Notes under the pieces: model-generated
The model's input: the letters and a program-made list of their open reading frames with translations, nothing else
The model's database searches: none
Told to the model about the DNA's origin: nothing
NCBI GenBank assembly: GCA_033675265.1
Contig: JAUJYZ010000098.1
Coordinates: forward strand, 1,566,001-1,630,000
Direction: 5' to 3'
Source: Actinostola sp. cb2023
Taxonomy: Eukaryota > Cnidaria > Anthozoa > Actiniaria > Actinostolidae
DNA length: 64,000 bases
Position numbers and translations under genes: made by a program
Shown: in pieces, positions 24,121 to 36,362 of the stretch
Position numbering within the stretch: position 1 is the stretch's first letter
Layout of the letters: each line of letters starts with the position of its first letter

Positions 24121-27100
24121 TTATTCTCTCCTGAGGTTTTCCAGCCTACAAACATACAAAAGAACAAATAAGTTGCACAAATATACATATATTACAATAC
24201 TATTCTTATTTACGTGTACATGTGTAAATGAGGCCGATTTTGTACTGGATTTACAAACCACATCAATATAATTATCTTCATGAATTATTAATGAGCTTGA
24301 TATAGTACATGTAGTTTATTTTTTTCTGGTCCTGAGAAATAGTTCACTCTGATTGGTTGTTGAAACAGGCATAATTTTTATCTCTGATCACGTTCCGTGA
24401 TAAACTGGACTGGTTGCTCATCGACAACACAATTTGAAAACATTTTTTTCCTTCATCCATGCTTTGTGCTTTTGTTATGTTATGTTTCTTAGTGTTGTTT
24501 GTTTTTATTTCTGACATTTGTAGAGTACTCCTGACTAACAGTTGGAGAAAATAATCACAAAGGAAATAAAAATTACCGCCCTACTCAGGGAAAATAGATA
24601 GGGAAAACCTGCATAAATGCTTCCATTGTTCATATTTATCCAAAGCGATGTTCACTGTTTGTAAACAGTGATGTCACATTTGCTTTGTAATGTTAATTTG
24701 CCAACCATGATTACAAAAGCTCTTCACAATTTGCTTTATTCATCAGCCAATCAATCTCTAGTTGGCAAAAAAATTAACAATGGCTTACATCATGGTGAAC
24801 ATCGCTATAAAGACTTTTACACCTGACTGTATACACTTAGAGTATAGTACACTACACAATGTATACCTAGCCTGTAGGTCAGCATCGGCATCAGCCATTG
24901 CAGGTACTTTAGCAGCACCAGCAGCTTCTTTATTGACAACACGAGAACCAGTTGCTGGGATATCTGACAGCTGGAAATCAATAAAAAGAAAGGCCAATAA
25001 TCAACAAGAAAAAGATAATAAGAAACATTATTTTACAATGACCAATACAAGTGTACATGTTCATGTATATGTAACAGCCAGCTTTTAGTAGCTTATCAAT
25101 GGTTCGACACATAATACATGCAGATATTTCACAAGTTGCACACAGGCAAAAAATTGATGTGATAGAGTATTATATCTGTTGAACCATCAAATAAGGGATT
25201 TATTATTGCACTGAATTGTAGTTGTTTATTTGTACATTGTACATTTATATGATCAACCATTTTTGTTCTGTTTCTGCATGCTATTGTGTAATGAATATTT
25301 TGCATGTTTTCTTGACCTTATAAAGTAAATTGAGGATATTACATGGCCGCGCAGAGATACAGAATTTATCTTCGTGTGTTGAGAAATATATCTCACAAGT
25401 GAGCACAGCAAACAAGTGCGATATTTCTGAACATGAGAAGATAAATTCCATATCTCCAAGCAGCCATGTAATTTACTTTTTATCATATAACAATCAGTGG
25501 TAGAAAACACAGATTTTCTTTTTTTTCCCCGAAAATCAATATCTTCACATGTGCAGATATCAATGACAACACCACTGGCCACTGGTAGCGGTGTTGATAT
25601 GGAATTGACGATGTTGCTATCGGCCAGTATACCACTGATTGTTATAAATGATAAAATGATGTATGTGATATTTCACAGAGGAAAAAATAAAGATCTACAT
25701 GCTCTGATTGGTCCAGAATTATATCATATGTTGCAATAGTCTCAGTGCAATGACTACAAAAATAGCTGTAAAACTGCATGTTTTCATGTAGAATTATGCC
25801 AACAGTCAGTTGTTTCTTTTGTAACCTATAATTATTATAAATTGATCTGGCCCCATTTGCACGAAAGGTGAATAGCGCTATTGACTGAATAAGTCCTTAG
25901 CATCCAATGGAAAAAATTATTGGATAACTGCATCATATATTTCCATTGGATAAGACTTATCTGGTGGATAGCGCTATTCACCATTTTTTGTAACTGGGGC
26001 CTGATATTCATCACCTGTATAATTATTATTTATAGTTTAAACAACTAAACACCTTAGTGTACTAATTACCTCTTCTGTTAACTGAAGTCCTAGTTCATCA
26101 AACACTTGAGCTACTAATTTGTCACTACAATAACAAACAGTCATTTGTTAACTCAGTTTAGTCAGGGAATTAGACATATTGAAATAATCTTCATTTACTG
26201 TAAACACTCACACATACATGTACAGTACATGTAAGCTTGTATGAACAAAGCAAAACTGCATGCATATGCAGAAATTACACTCAATTTTGCACAATTTACT
26301 GTTCATGTAGTTACACAGTATATGGCAGAAAATGAGTGTATTACAGTCTCAAATTACACAGTCACATGCATATGCATGTTATAAGATACTAATTCTGAGC
26401 AGTATTGTACATGTATAATTCAAATGTGATTACTACTTACCTCTCTTCATCATCTTCCTCATCTCCTATGACATCATCAACGGCATCATTCATCATTTCT
26501 TCTTTCATATCCATAATTTCAGACTGGACAGATAAAAAACATATCCGCTTTCAATTCTGAGCTTCTTTTAAGTAACAAAATGTCAAACAAAATAAAGCTT
26601 TAATAGACCAACTTGAAATGTTTATACATATCATGTACCTGCTTTTCAAATTCCATCATAATCTTTTGAATTTCTGGAAGCTTGAGTTGCTTGTTCATTG
26701 TTGCCATAGCCTGACATGAAAATTAAAAAAACACATGCTTTCCAAGAACTTAAATAAATAAGGTAATCTCTCTAGTCCAAAATACCATGACACAATGCAG
26801 AACAAGACTTTTGAATGTAAACTAATAATTAATACAGTAAGTTATACTAGAGTAAACTACATGTACTTTGGGGAAGTGGGAAGCCCACACATCACATATC
26901 CTTTGTTGGCCAACAGTCGGCTGACAAACAACCAACAGTCAGCCGACAAGTAATTTGGTACGCTATTCTACATGTACACTATTACAACTATACACATGTA
27001 CATCTGTACCAGTATACAAATGTACATGTATCTGTCAAGTTATGAGATCATTATTTTAACCCCATGTATTGATTTCGCACCGGCTAACCCAGTAACAATG

Positions 27101-29777
27101 TCTAATGAAGGTAACCAGGCATACCTTTGCAACACCCTTCATTGCCTGAGCCATAGCATTATTGGATCGCAAAGTCTGAAAAAAAAGTTTTTACAAAATA
27201 AATATAAAACAAATACAAGAACAGATAAAACATTACACTGGCTTAAAAGTACATGCAAAAAACTTGTAGTAATGTAATCTTAGAGTCATAAAAACCTTTT
27301 AACAGTTACATGTATTTTTATGTGGAATCAGAAATAAAGATGATGTCCTTTTCTTACTTGTATAACTGCTTTTGTCATTTTAGTTTTAGCAGAACTGAAA
27401 GTTACCTGTACTTTAAGAGCAACAGCTTGAATGTTTGCTCTCATTAATATAAACTTCTTCACATATCTTCTGGTTCTCACAAGATCTTTTGCCATAATTT
27501 TAACAGCATCCTTAAAAAAAGAAAAGACCACTTGATTTTGACCACTTTTTTTACAAGAGGACAGGGGATTGTCAAACTACTCCAAGCACTCAGAACATTA
27601 GTTTTTCAAATGCTATGTGTACATGTAGTACAGCAAATCATGCCTTGCCGTTTTTCATGCTAATTGATTGAGCCACTCACTAGTACAGTAAACGCTTGCC
27701 TTTTGTCATTTATACAGATAACCCACTGTTTCGCTTTACTGTACATATGTAGTTCAGTCATCTATATATTTTTTGGCACTCCTCATTATATGGCTAAGTG
27801 CACTAACAAATGTACATAAAAATAATGTTTGTATTCACTCCAATCCATATGGGAAGTTATGGACTGTTAATTGCTAAATACATGTAAAGACAAATCGTGC
27901 CTGGACAAAAAGTTTTATTTAGCGAAACTAATCTTGGGCTTCCTGTGTTGAGATGGGTTCCAGTGTTCAGATGGGTTCCTGTGTTCAGATGGGTTCCTGT
28001 GGCGGATTTTGACAATTGGCTAAACTCAAGATTTCTGTTAGTCGATCGATCACATTATTTAGATGATTTTCGGGGCATGCAGTACCATGACCAGTGGTCT
28101 TGACCATGAGTGATGATACCATGGGTTGTACAAGATCACATGCAGCTAGAACATGTTAGATGAAATTTGTTGAATGTGTGAGATCAATGTTGGGGCTTTC
28201 AAATTGCATACATGCATCTTCAAGTAGGTAAGTCGGTAATCATGTCGAACTCAACGTTATTCCTTACTGGAAGATTCATCAAGGTCACAAATGATTCAGT
28301 GACATTTCTAAGGGAAGATGGTGTTCTTTTATGAGTTTTTCAGCCCTGCTATGTGCAGAGTCGTGTTCGAAGATGGAATACATGTGAGTCAGGTGATCAG
28401 GTACTGACACAAGGAGACAGCATGTATTTGACTGCCCTTGAAAGACAAACTATCCCAGATTCAGAGACGATATCGCTCACCTGTATCTACCAGATCAAGC
28501 TTGTTGGTCGTCGCAACTACTCAATCGCCCGTTTTTTAGGCAAACAAGACAGTGATGATGAACAAGTCAAATCGAAACTCAAATCAATCGCCTATTGAAT
28601 TTATGCTTACATTTGAAAGTTAAAATAAATATATCAATTAACTTTAGATGTATATAGCTAATTGCATAATCGTTGTTGGGTCGAAAATCATAAATCATAG
28701 AAGCTGAGACCGCAAGAATGGATGGGAAATCAGTTCACGAGCCACATTGTACAATGTACATACAGATATATTCAATGTTCTCGTAGTTTTGAAAATATAT
28801 AAGCTATTTAACTATGATAATACAAGTCTGGATAAAAAGGTCGATGATTTGACGATGTTATTTGAGAGTTTTAATTTCCCAGAATTCCTTTTGGTCATAG
28901 CTTTCATGATTTTCGACCCGACAACGATTATGCAATTAGCTATATTTATATACATTATCTTGTGTCATTATTATTTGCCTGAAATGTAGAATATGAATAA
29001 GTGTGCATAGCTAACCTGCAAATAATTCAACTCGCAGCACTTCACTTTCTATTAGAAACTACTAGTTTATAATTTAAGTCTTATTTATAGAGCAGACCAA
29101 ATGATTTCCATTTTTGATGAGATCCAGCAGACAGGTTTATACTATTCTAGCAGGGGAAAACTCTTGTACTTGTATGCTTTGTGACTTAATGAATGCTCAC
29201 TACATTGTACATGTAGTAATATCTGAGCAAAGTCCTCAGAAGATCAATCGGCAGAAATCTACTCTACATGTCTTTCTTGTGTTCTCACTTAGAACTGTAT
29301 CTACAGTACAATGTACATGTATAGCTTCTTTTAATAGCCTATCACCCTACACGTATGCAGGTTTGTATACTGCAAAATTCATACCATTTGCCCCAACTTG
29401 GCCATCTTTTTGATATCAGCAATGACTTTTTTCTCTTGAGCTTCAAGTTTTGATCGTTCTCTATCGAGGTCTCTGCAGAAGGAACGAACAGTGACCGAGT
29501 GAGTTCGTGTACCAACTCAACAACGAATGAAGAGATATTGTAAGATGGATTTAATATTTAGTTAAGTAAACGAAGGGAAGTTGTGTTAGTATGTAAAGGA
29601 GCAACTCTATTTCTTTCAGTAAAAGGCAGTCAAATATATAAAACACTACACTACAGCAAAACAAAATGGCGGTTAAGCTTACTTCACTCACCTCATTGCT
29701 CGATTCAACGCTCGTTGATTCTGTTTTAACATTTCTTCGGGAGTTTTCTTCCTCCCAAACAAGAATTCAAGCGGCAT
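24121..29777 (-). CDS. CHMP2A: CHMP2A, charged multivesicular body protein 2a (ESCRT-III), complete, 9 exons
   Basis: Predicted 222-aa ESCRT-III subunit, the same length as human CHMP2A. It polymerises on membranes in multivesicular-body sorting, cytokinesis and membrane repair and recruits VPS4. Exons (minus): 29777-29692, 29472-29385, 27510-27406, 27175-27125, 26710-26639, 26523-26441, 26124-26070, 24970-24867, 24145-24121; all GT-AG with closed phases. Family blocks: MPLEFLFGRKKTPEEMLKQN at the N terminus, the basic helix segment KDLVRTRRYVKKFILMRANI, RSNNAMAQAMKGVAKAM, LPEIQKIMMEFEKQSEIMDM, and the acidic GDEEDDEE linker. The C terminus DADADLQARLENLRRE is an MIT-interacting motif (MIM1) for VPS4. 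The last coding exon is only 25 bases; its LENLRRE ending matches the family. No anomaly is seen. Introns carry a family-B MITE and a foldback. Confidence 0.97.
25846..26004. mobile_element. Family-B palindromic MITE, copy 2
   Basis: TGGCCCCATTTGCACGAAAG ... TGTAACTGGGGCC ends, with AGGTGAATAGCGCTATT mirrored by AATAGCGCTATTCACC-type sequence inside. The same family is at 18690-18819. It lies in CHMP2A intron 7. Confidence 0.75.
27942..28003 (+). repeat. 18-bp tandem repeat, about 3 copies
   Basis: The unit GTGTTCAGATGGGTTCCT is repeated with one or two changes. It gives an artificial 'FRWVPV' protein repeat. It lies in CHMP2A intron 2. Confidence 0.8.
28311..28598 (+). other. Unrecognised open reading frame inside CHMP2A intron 2 (opposite strand)
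   Basis: An open frame of about 85 codons ending at 28598. It reads through ...TALERQTIPDSETISLTC and YQIKLVGRRNYSIARFLGKQ before a stop. Codon composition is less AT-biased than the surroundings, and a possible acceptor TTTTTCAG precedes it near 28342. I recognise no domain. It could be an exon of a nested plus-strand gene, a captured gene piece, or chance. An inverted pair (28651-28700 and 28905-28956) lies just downstream and may mark a mobile element. Confidence 0.25.
28651..28956. mobile_element. Foldback element in CHMP2A intron 2
   Basis: TAGCTAATTGCATAATCGTT...GGGTCGAAAATCAT at the left is inverted at the right as ATGATTTTCGACCCGACAAC...TTATGCAATTAGCTATA. Arms are about 45 bases around a spacer of about 200 bases. 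Confidence 0.65.
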
Positions 29778-29916
29778 TTTGGAATGATTAAGAAGGTGTA
29801 AGCGTAAAATAAAGACAAAACTTCACTTGATATTATGTGAACCAAATCAATGTTATAAATAGAAGAAGATGTCATTGCGTCACAAAATGATTGCGGGCTC
29901 AAGTGTATGAGTTAAT

Positions 29917-29950
29917 GACGTCACACCACACTACGTCATATCTTTATATA
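29917..29950 (-). promoter_or_regulatory. Candidate CHMP2A core promoter: TATA-like and CRE-like sites
   Basis: About 140-175 bases upstream of the CHMP2A ATG, the minus strand reads TATATAAA (plus 29943-29950). A full CRE palindrome TGACGTCA is at 29917-29924 and a half-site TACGTCAT at 29932-29939. An AAAATGGCGG (YY1-like) word lies just inside intron 1 near 29664. Motif-based only; no start site is known. Confidence 0.35.
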
Positions 29951-30280
29951 AGTCCGTGCCTTTAAAATAGACGAACTAAAACCTTTACAGTACAAAATGC
30001 TTCATCCATCGGAAAGAGTACTTCAAAATACACAAAATTGGAAAGTTGGGTTGTTATAGACCTAATATTCAAGAAGTTATTACAGATCAAAAACAGAGAG
30101 TTTTGCCTGTGTTTATATCAACCGAGGCCTTTAGAGCCTCGTTTTCATGTTTTTTTCACACATTAAAGTACTCATAACTTCGCAGGAATTTAATATTTCA
30201 CCTTCAAAACTTATAGACGAACTTTCTTGGAGCATTTGCTATCATTTTGAACATTTTCGCTACTTGCCATTTTTGCATAG

Positions 30281-30865
30281 GGTCTGGGTACGTTAAGAGC
30301 TATAACGCTTATGAAGACCCGAGATAAGGCGATACGGCGAAAAAGTAAGTAAGCAAGCAAGCAAGAGAGAGAGAAAGAAATGGAGAGAGAAAAAAATAGA
30401 GAAAGAGAGATAAAAAATAGAGAAAGAAAACACTGAACGAAGCAAATAAACCATTTTCTTTACCACCGAACTACCAGTGTAACCACACATAATTATGGCG
30501 AAAGCTATATAAATGAAATGTTTATTCATCCAAAGTTCCTGTAAATATCGTGCAAAATCAAAATATTGTACTGGATTGGTAATTACGCGCAAAGCAAATA
30601 TAAACAGTGTGTCGCCAGTACGTCTAGGTCGTCTAGTGCAGGCCGGACATACGTACGCACGATTCTCTTCAGGCGGTTCATTGAATTCTGAGTCTTTCAT
30701 TTTTCCTTCTCTATTTTTTTCTCTCTTTCTAGATCTCTCTCTTTTTTTTTTCTCCCTTTCTTTCTCTCTCCTTTTCTTGCTTACTTGCTCTTACTTACCT
30801 TTTCGCCGTATCGCCTTATCTCGGGTCTTCATAAGCGTAATAGCTTCTAACGTATAGTACCCCCT
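30281..30865. mobile_element. About 580-bp foldback element with long inverted ends and polypurine inner arms
   Basis: CTTATGAAGACCCGAGATAA and GGCGATACGGCGAAAAAGTA at the left are inverted at the right (TTTTCGCCGTATCGCCTTAT, TCGGGTCTTCATAAGCG). Further inward, GAGAGAAAGAAATGGAGAGA-type purine tracts face pyrimidine tracts. The roughly 250-base core holds a minus-strand open frame from 30700 (MKDSEFNEPPEENRAYVCPA...) with a possible membrane segment (HFIYIAFAIIMCGY). Its function is not recognised, and it could be a captured exon. Confidence 0.75.
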
Positions 30866-33195
30866 TTTTCAAGATATGATTTGTTAATATATGGGGCTCA
30901 ATTATATAATTAGTTCAAAATAACTTGCCCCGTTTTTTTCGTCAGAAAAATATTGACAAACACGTGCTGTCATTTTCTCTTCGTGCTGTTCAATAGTATA
31001 TGGTGGGCTAGGTATTGAATGTCATTGGATGCCATGCAAACTCAGCTAACGAAAAATGTTTTGATTTACAAAATTAAATAGGAATTGCATGAAATTTCCC
31101 ATGCAGAGGTCCAGTGACCCCCTCTGGTCTTCCTGTGGTAGCGTAGTTCTTCCGACCATCGATGTCAGGCGGTGAAATGCAAAGCCATAGCCGATGGAAT
31201 AGCTTTATTGAACCCTTTTTGCAGTAAAAACTAAATTGCCAAGGTTTTACAACCTTCAGTAACAAATACTACAACTATAGTTAATTAAATAAATCCTAAT
31301 CATCCTCCTACTCATAGTGCACTAATATACTATAGGTGAACACTGAAATTAAAGCTAAAAAAGGAAAAACACGATTCAAATCAGTAAACCCTAACTCCTG
31401 TTTAGGTCGGCAGTGTTTTTGTTAGTTATTTGTGATATTGTTTTTGAATACAAGCGAGGGATTGCTTTGCATACCAACAACAACAACTGATGACCAACGC
31501 TGGAAGGATTCCATAGTCCCTGACGCAGCCGTTGCAATCATGCAGAAGTATTTATTTTGTTTGTCGCGCAAGAACGAGGAGACGAGATTGACGGAGAAAC
31601 ACGAGTGGACTCTCCATCTCTTCAGTCCTCGTCAGTGAGTCGTTTATCTTAGTTCGTTGCTACTAATAACTTATGGTTTATACTGACACTACGGTAATTG
31701 GAAACCACATGCAGAGATCATGAAAATATTTACTTCTAAAAATCGTGTACTTCATAATCAGTCTATGCCGGAAAAAAACCCTCTTCAACAACATAATTTG
31801 TTGTTATTTTTAGTTAGTGAAGATTCCAAAAATAGTCAAACTTGAAATAAATCAGCATTGATCACGACATTAATCCTGGTTTATAGGAGATTCAATGATT
31901 TTAGCTTGGCCAACTTATACTATACGTCCTAAGGCATGCATGCAGGATCGATGTTAATCTGATGTTAAAGTTCTACCCAAAACGGAAACATTTTTGACAT
32001 GTTTTCAGTTCACACTGAGAGTGTTTCACTGCACCTGCATGAGAAACTGCCGTTTCCTGACGATTAGTTTATTATTTAATTACTAAATCCATGGAGAGAA
32101 AACAATTGCCTTTTATTAAAAACTGATTCACAATTTACGTGAAACAATCTGCATTGTTTCACGTAAAACTCGAGGTACAGTAAAAACTGAGTACATTCTT
32201 GCCGTATAAGGTTGCTCGCTGCTATCAAATTAATGAACAGGCTTTCAATGCATGCGCTCGTATCCTAGAAGCGTGGTAGGTTTCCTTGATTGTTTTCTTG
32301 TGCAAAAGCTAAGATCCGGTTTTCTAACACACAGGATGAATTCGTTTCCACTAGTCAGATTCAGACAACAAGCTAAATGAATCCTGTGCTAGAGAAGAAG
32401 TCATTTACTATGATTAATAACATGAAACACCCATTTTCTTTTCCGATATAGACGACTGATGGCTAAACACCAAATAACAGCGCAATAAAACACTGTCTAT
32501 CTCAACTGACAACAAACCCGCTAATAGATGGACCTAATAATGTATAGGCATATCGTAGAGCTATCCCAAAGGATAACCGGGCTTGAATGTTATACAATGC
32601 GGGGTTTCTCTGTTATTTAATAGCCTGCAACGCTTTCAGCTTAGGAGAACTAGTAGAGCAAGAGAATTAATAAGAGACCGGCTGTAATCTAAGAACATAC
32701 GAGATAAGTCAGAATGTGCAGGAATATAGGAAGTGAGATATTGTTTCGTGATATATATAGAGAAACGAGGGGGTAATTGAAACTGGATATAGTCTAGATC
32801 ACATTTGGTATAAGTTCATGAATATTACTGCAGGTAAACTATACTTAATCAGGTTGACAGTTTTTATCGATTGTGAGTCTGATTGACGGTTCACGTGATC
32901 ATTGACATCAAAAAATAACATTTATCTCTCGCAGCATCGCCAGACCTTACAAATCATCACTGAGTCAGTAGAGTGGGTTCAAAACTGACGCCGAATTTCC
33001 ACACAGAGCAAGGGAAAATGTTTTGACGCATATCACTGTGATGCAAGTAAAGTAACTAGCTTCTCGTTTCCGGCTTTCATCCTCCGGAACACAGATCTGC
33101 AAACCTCAAATCCATGTACAGCTCTATTTAGCTCTTCTGCTTTGACTGTAACTGAAAAGGCCAACTGAGCAGTTGTCACATCTCGCCTTCACTGA

Positions 33196-34288
33196 ATGAC
33201 AGAAATCATGCTGGTCAACGTAAGCTACTCAACGACCATCAACCAAACGACGAATTTATCTTCTGGTGCGTCGATGACAGCCTCTACTTTTGAAGATGAT
33301 TCCAACAAGGTCGTTGTCATTGCTTATGTAGCAATTTTTGTACTGGGAACAGTTGGGGAACTTTGCAATGATTTTCCTTTTGAGGCGAAGGCGTCGCCAC
33401 CGGCGCGAGTCACCAAGCAATCTATTACTCCTTCACGTTGTCATATCAGAGATGTCTGTCTTGCTGCTAAACATACCAGTTGATATGACGCTTATATATG
33501 TAGGACATCGATGGATTTTTGGAAGTACAATGTGTAAAATATTATGGCCACTGCAAACTCTCTCGCTCGGTTCTTTTGTTTGGATTTTGACGTTGCTAAG
33601 TTATCAGCGATATCGGGGCATCGTCTGCCCACTGAAGAGGAAGCTTTCTGCCAAACGGCTTAACCAACTAGTCCTCATGGTGTGGCTGCTGTCGTTTGCC
33701 GTGGTGATACCTTATGGCGCTTTTCTAGAGTACCATGACAATGATTGTATTGAAACATGGACTCTGCCAACGAGAAAATGTTTTACGATCATTTTCTTTG
33801 TCATTCAGTATGCTCTTCCTCTCATGATTACCATGTACTGTTACGTGCAGATAGCCATTGTTGTACGCCGTGGTCACACTAGTGTTAGACGGCACATCGC
33901 TGGCAGCGTCCAGGCTGAATCAAGGCACAAACAACGACACTCCAGTGCTATTCGTACCGCTGTTTTATTCACAACCATCTTTGCAATCTGCATGCTTCCA
34001 CATCAAGTCATTTGGTTGTGGTTAGAGTTTGGTGATTATCGCAACGACATTCGACATCTCTTGACGTTTGCCTACATCTTTACTTTTACATCAGTTTTCA
34101 TGAATCCCTTGGTATACATTCTAAGCACTCCTTCCGTCAGAAAAGAATTGTTTTTAAAAGCAAGAGCTTTTGGAAGGGGAAACTCGGGCGACGGCTCTAC
34201 AGCCGAAAAAAGGATCCTAAAGAAACTCAGCAACGCTAACTCAGGCTCGGGAGTATCATTTGGATATAGGAAGCAATCGGTATACTAA
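33196..34288 (+). pseudogene. Rhodopsin-class GPCR, peptide-receptor-like, intronless, frameshifted in TM1
   Basis: Class A seven-transmembrane receptor of the neuropeptide-receptor type. Frame 1 starts at 33196 with N-glycosylation sites (NVS, NQT, NLS) and runs into TM1 (AYVAIFVLGTVG). At the GGGG run 33355-33358 it must shift by one base to continue as NFAMIFLL, which supplies the conserved Asn of TM1; the second frame then stays open to 34288. Together about 363 residues. Seen: TM2 HVVISEMSVLLL; TM3 with STMCK and a QRY in place of DRY; ECL2 cysteine RKCF; TM5 with ALPLMITMYCY; a long basic third loop; TM6 CMLP in place of CWLP; TM7 NPLVY; a Ser/Gly-rich tail. One extra G is the only lesion, so an assembly or sequencing error, or a recent null allele, are all possible. 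Ligand unknown. Confidence 0.8.
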
Positions 34289-34492
34289 CTTCAGACCTCT
34301 TTATTCTACTTCGTGATATTTAACGAAAGCCAACGAATGAATGAAATATTAATGAATGGGACTTGTATTTTGTAACTGACATCCATCGGGAGTCCATGCC
34401 GATATAATAATTATTAATAGTAGTAAAAATGTCGTACTTTTATGACATGGGACAAAATGGACTTTAATAATAGAATACATTCGTAATTTTAT

Positions 34493-34596
34493 ATAACTGG
34501 GTGTGGTAACAGTTTTGTAGTTATCGCCATATTTACAATGCAATATGCATTGTAAATATGGCGATAACTACAAAACTGTTACCACACCCAGTTATC
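34493..34596. repeat. Near-perfect 104-bp palindrome
   Basis: ATAACTGGGTGTGGTAACAG on the left and CTGTTACCACACCCAGTTAT on the right are exact inverses. Pairing runs without visible mismatch through TTTTGTAGTTATCGCCATAT and TTACAATGCA to a centre with almost no spacer. Confidence 0.9.
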
Positions 34597-34639
34597 TGTT
34601 GCTGCGCTATCGCTCTCCAAAGCAGAACTGCAATTCAGT

Positions 34640-35506
34640 GTGTGTGTGCATGTAGTATGTGTGTCGTATGTGTGTCAGTCGTATGTGTGTCGTATGTGTG
34701 TAGTATGTGTGTCGTATGTGTTTAGTATGTGTGTAGTGTGTGTGTAGTATGTGTGTAGTATGTGTGTCGTATGTGTGTAGTATGTGTGTAGTATGTGTGT
34801 GAAACCATGTGTGTCAGTCGTATGTGTGTCGTATGTGTGTAGTATGTGTGTAGTATGTGTGTAGTATGTGTGTCGTATGTGTGTAGTATGTGTGTCGTAT
34901 GTGTGTAGTATGTGTGTCGTATGTGTGTAGTATGTGTGTCGTATGTGTGTCAGTCGTATGTGTGTAGTATGTGTGTCGTATGTGTGTCGTATGTGTAGTA
35001 TGTGTGTATGTATGTGTGTAGTATGTGTGTAGTATGTGTGTCGTATGTGTGTAGTATGTGTGTCGTATGTGTGTCGTATGTGTGTAGTATGTGTAGTATG
35101 TGTAGTATGTGTGTAGTATGTGTGTAGTATGTGTGTAGTATGTGTGTAGTATGTGTGTAGTATGTGTGTGTATGTGTGTCGTATGTGTGTAGTGTGTGTG
35201 TAGTATGTGTGTAGTATGTGTGTAGTATGTGTGTAGTATGTGTGTAGTATGTGTGTAGTATGTGTGTAGTATGTGTGTAGTATGTGTGTCGTATGTGTGT
35301 CGTATGTGTGTAGTGTGTGTGTAGTATGTGTGTAGTATGTGTGTAGTATGTGTGTCGTATGTGTGTAGTATGTGTGTGTAGTGTGTGTGTAGTATGTGTG
35401 TCGTATGTGTGTAGTGTATGTGTGTCGTATGTGTGTCGTATGTGTGTAGTGTGTGTGTAGTATGTGTGTAGTATGTGTGTAGTATGTGTGTAGTACGTGT
35501 GAATGT
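34640..35506 (+). repeat. 11-bp minisatellite, about 75 units
   Basis: The unit GTGTGTAGTAT alternates with the GTGTGTCGTAT variant and occasional one- or two-base slips. It creates a long spurious minus-strand frame of His/Thr/Tyr. It starts about 45 bases after the palindrome. Confidence 0.95.
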
Positions 35507-36362
35507 GTGGATGACCGAAAACGAATCAGTCTTTGAGAACCGCTGCTGCATTGTACGCCATGTAGGCGGGGCAGAAGCGGAATAGAGCTGTCAGCTGAGA
35601 AAAGTTATTGCTAGATATCTAATCGCCGGACAGACATTTGTAAAATGAAGTTAACTGATAACTGAGGACTCCGCTGGTATCAAACAAAGTAGACTTTTTA
35701 AATGATTTGATACAATATCATAATTTATATAAATCAAATTCTGATAGAAAGTACTTTTATAGCTAAATTATGGTACTAGTATGTTATGTAATCAGGGCAA
35801 GAGAAAATCTTGGTATTAATTGGCAAATAAATATATGTTTGACAATATAACAGTGGTGTTCTTGTTATCGTACGTGCACCATGCCCTATGTTTTGCTTAA
35901 TTCTACGATCTCTTCTCCATAAAACACTCAACACGTTTCTAATGATACTTAAAAAAAAGCTTAGTATTTATCGGCCTGGGGCTTGTTTTTTATTTCACGA
36001 TGTTGTATATGTTCTCAATTGACTGTCACATTTTATATTTAACAATTATAATATAAACATTGGTAACATCCAAAGAACGTGCGATTTCATTGGATGCTAG
36101 GCGTGCACCATTTTGTATGCACGCCTAGCTACCAATCAAATTGCAAGCTTTTTATGGTGCACGGCTGTGAGCTTAGGTTCAAACTGAATAGCTAAAATTC
36201 CCTTTCAGTCGAATATTCGCTTAAAATAAAGAGATCTCTGAAAATTTGTACTGTATTTTCCACCTCTGCCATCGTGGTAGCAATTAGGATTCCTTTTGTT
36301 CCAGTTTACACTGAAAAAGAAAAATGTCCCCAACAACCAAAAGGGTCAAACCGCCGCACATA

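Larger units (their letters stand above)
29778..33195. other. Spacer between CHMP2A 5' end and the GPCR locus
   Basis: Contains the CHMP2A promoter region and a foldback element (30281-30865). From 30866 to 33195 there is AT-rich unique DNA in which I see no gene; a 68-codon open frame at 31432-31638 has no recognisable family. Confidence 0.5.

Noticed and set aside
33338..33358. Treating 33338 as the start of the GPCR
   Set aside because: The codon is TTG, and the first residues before the conserved Asn do not form TM1; the true TM1 is in the other frame upstream.
34814..35551. 245-codon His/Thr/Tyr frame on the minus strand
   Set aside because: Product of the 11-bp GTGTGTAGTAT minisatellite; no start context, no family.
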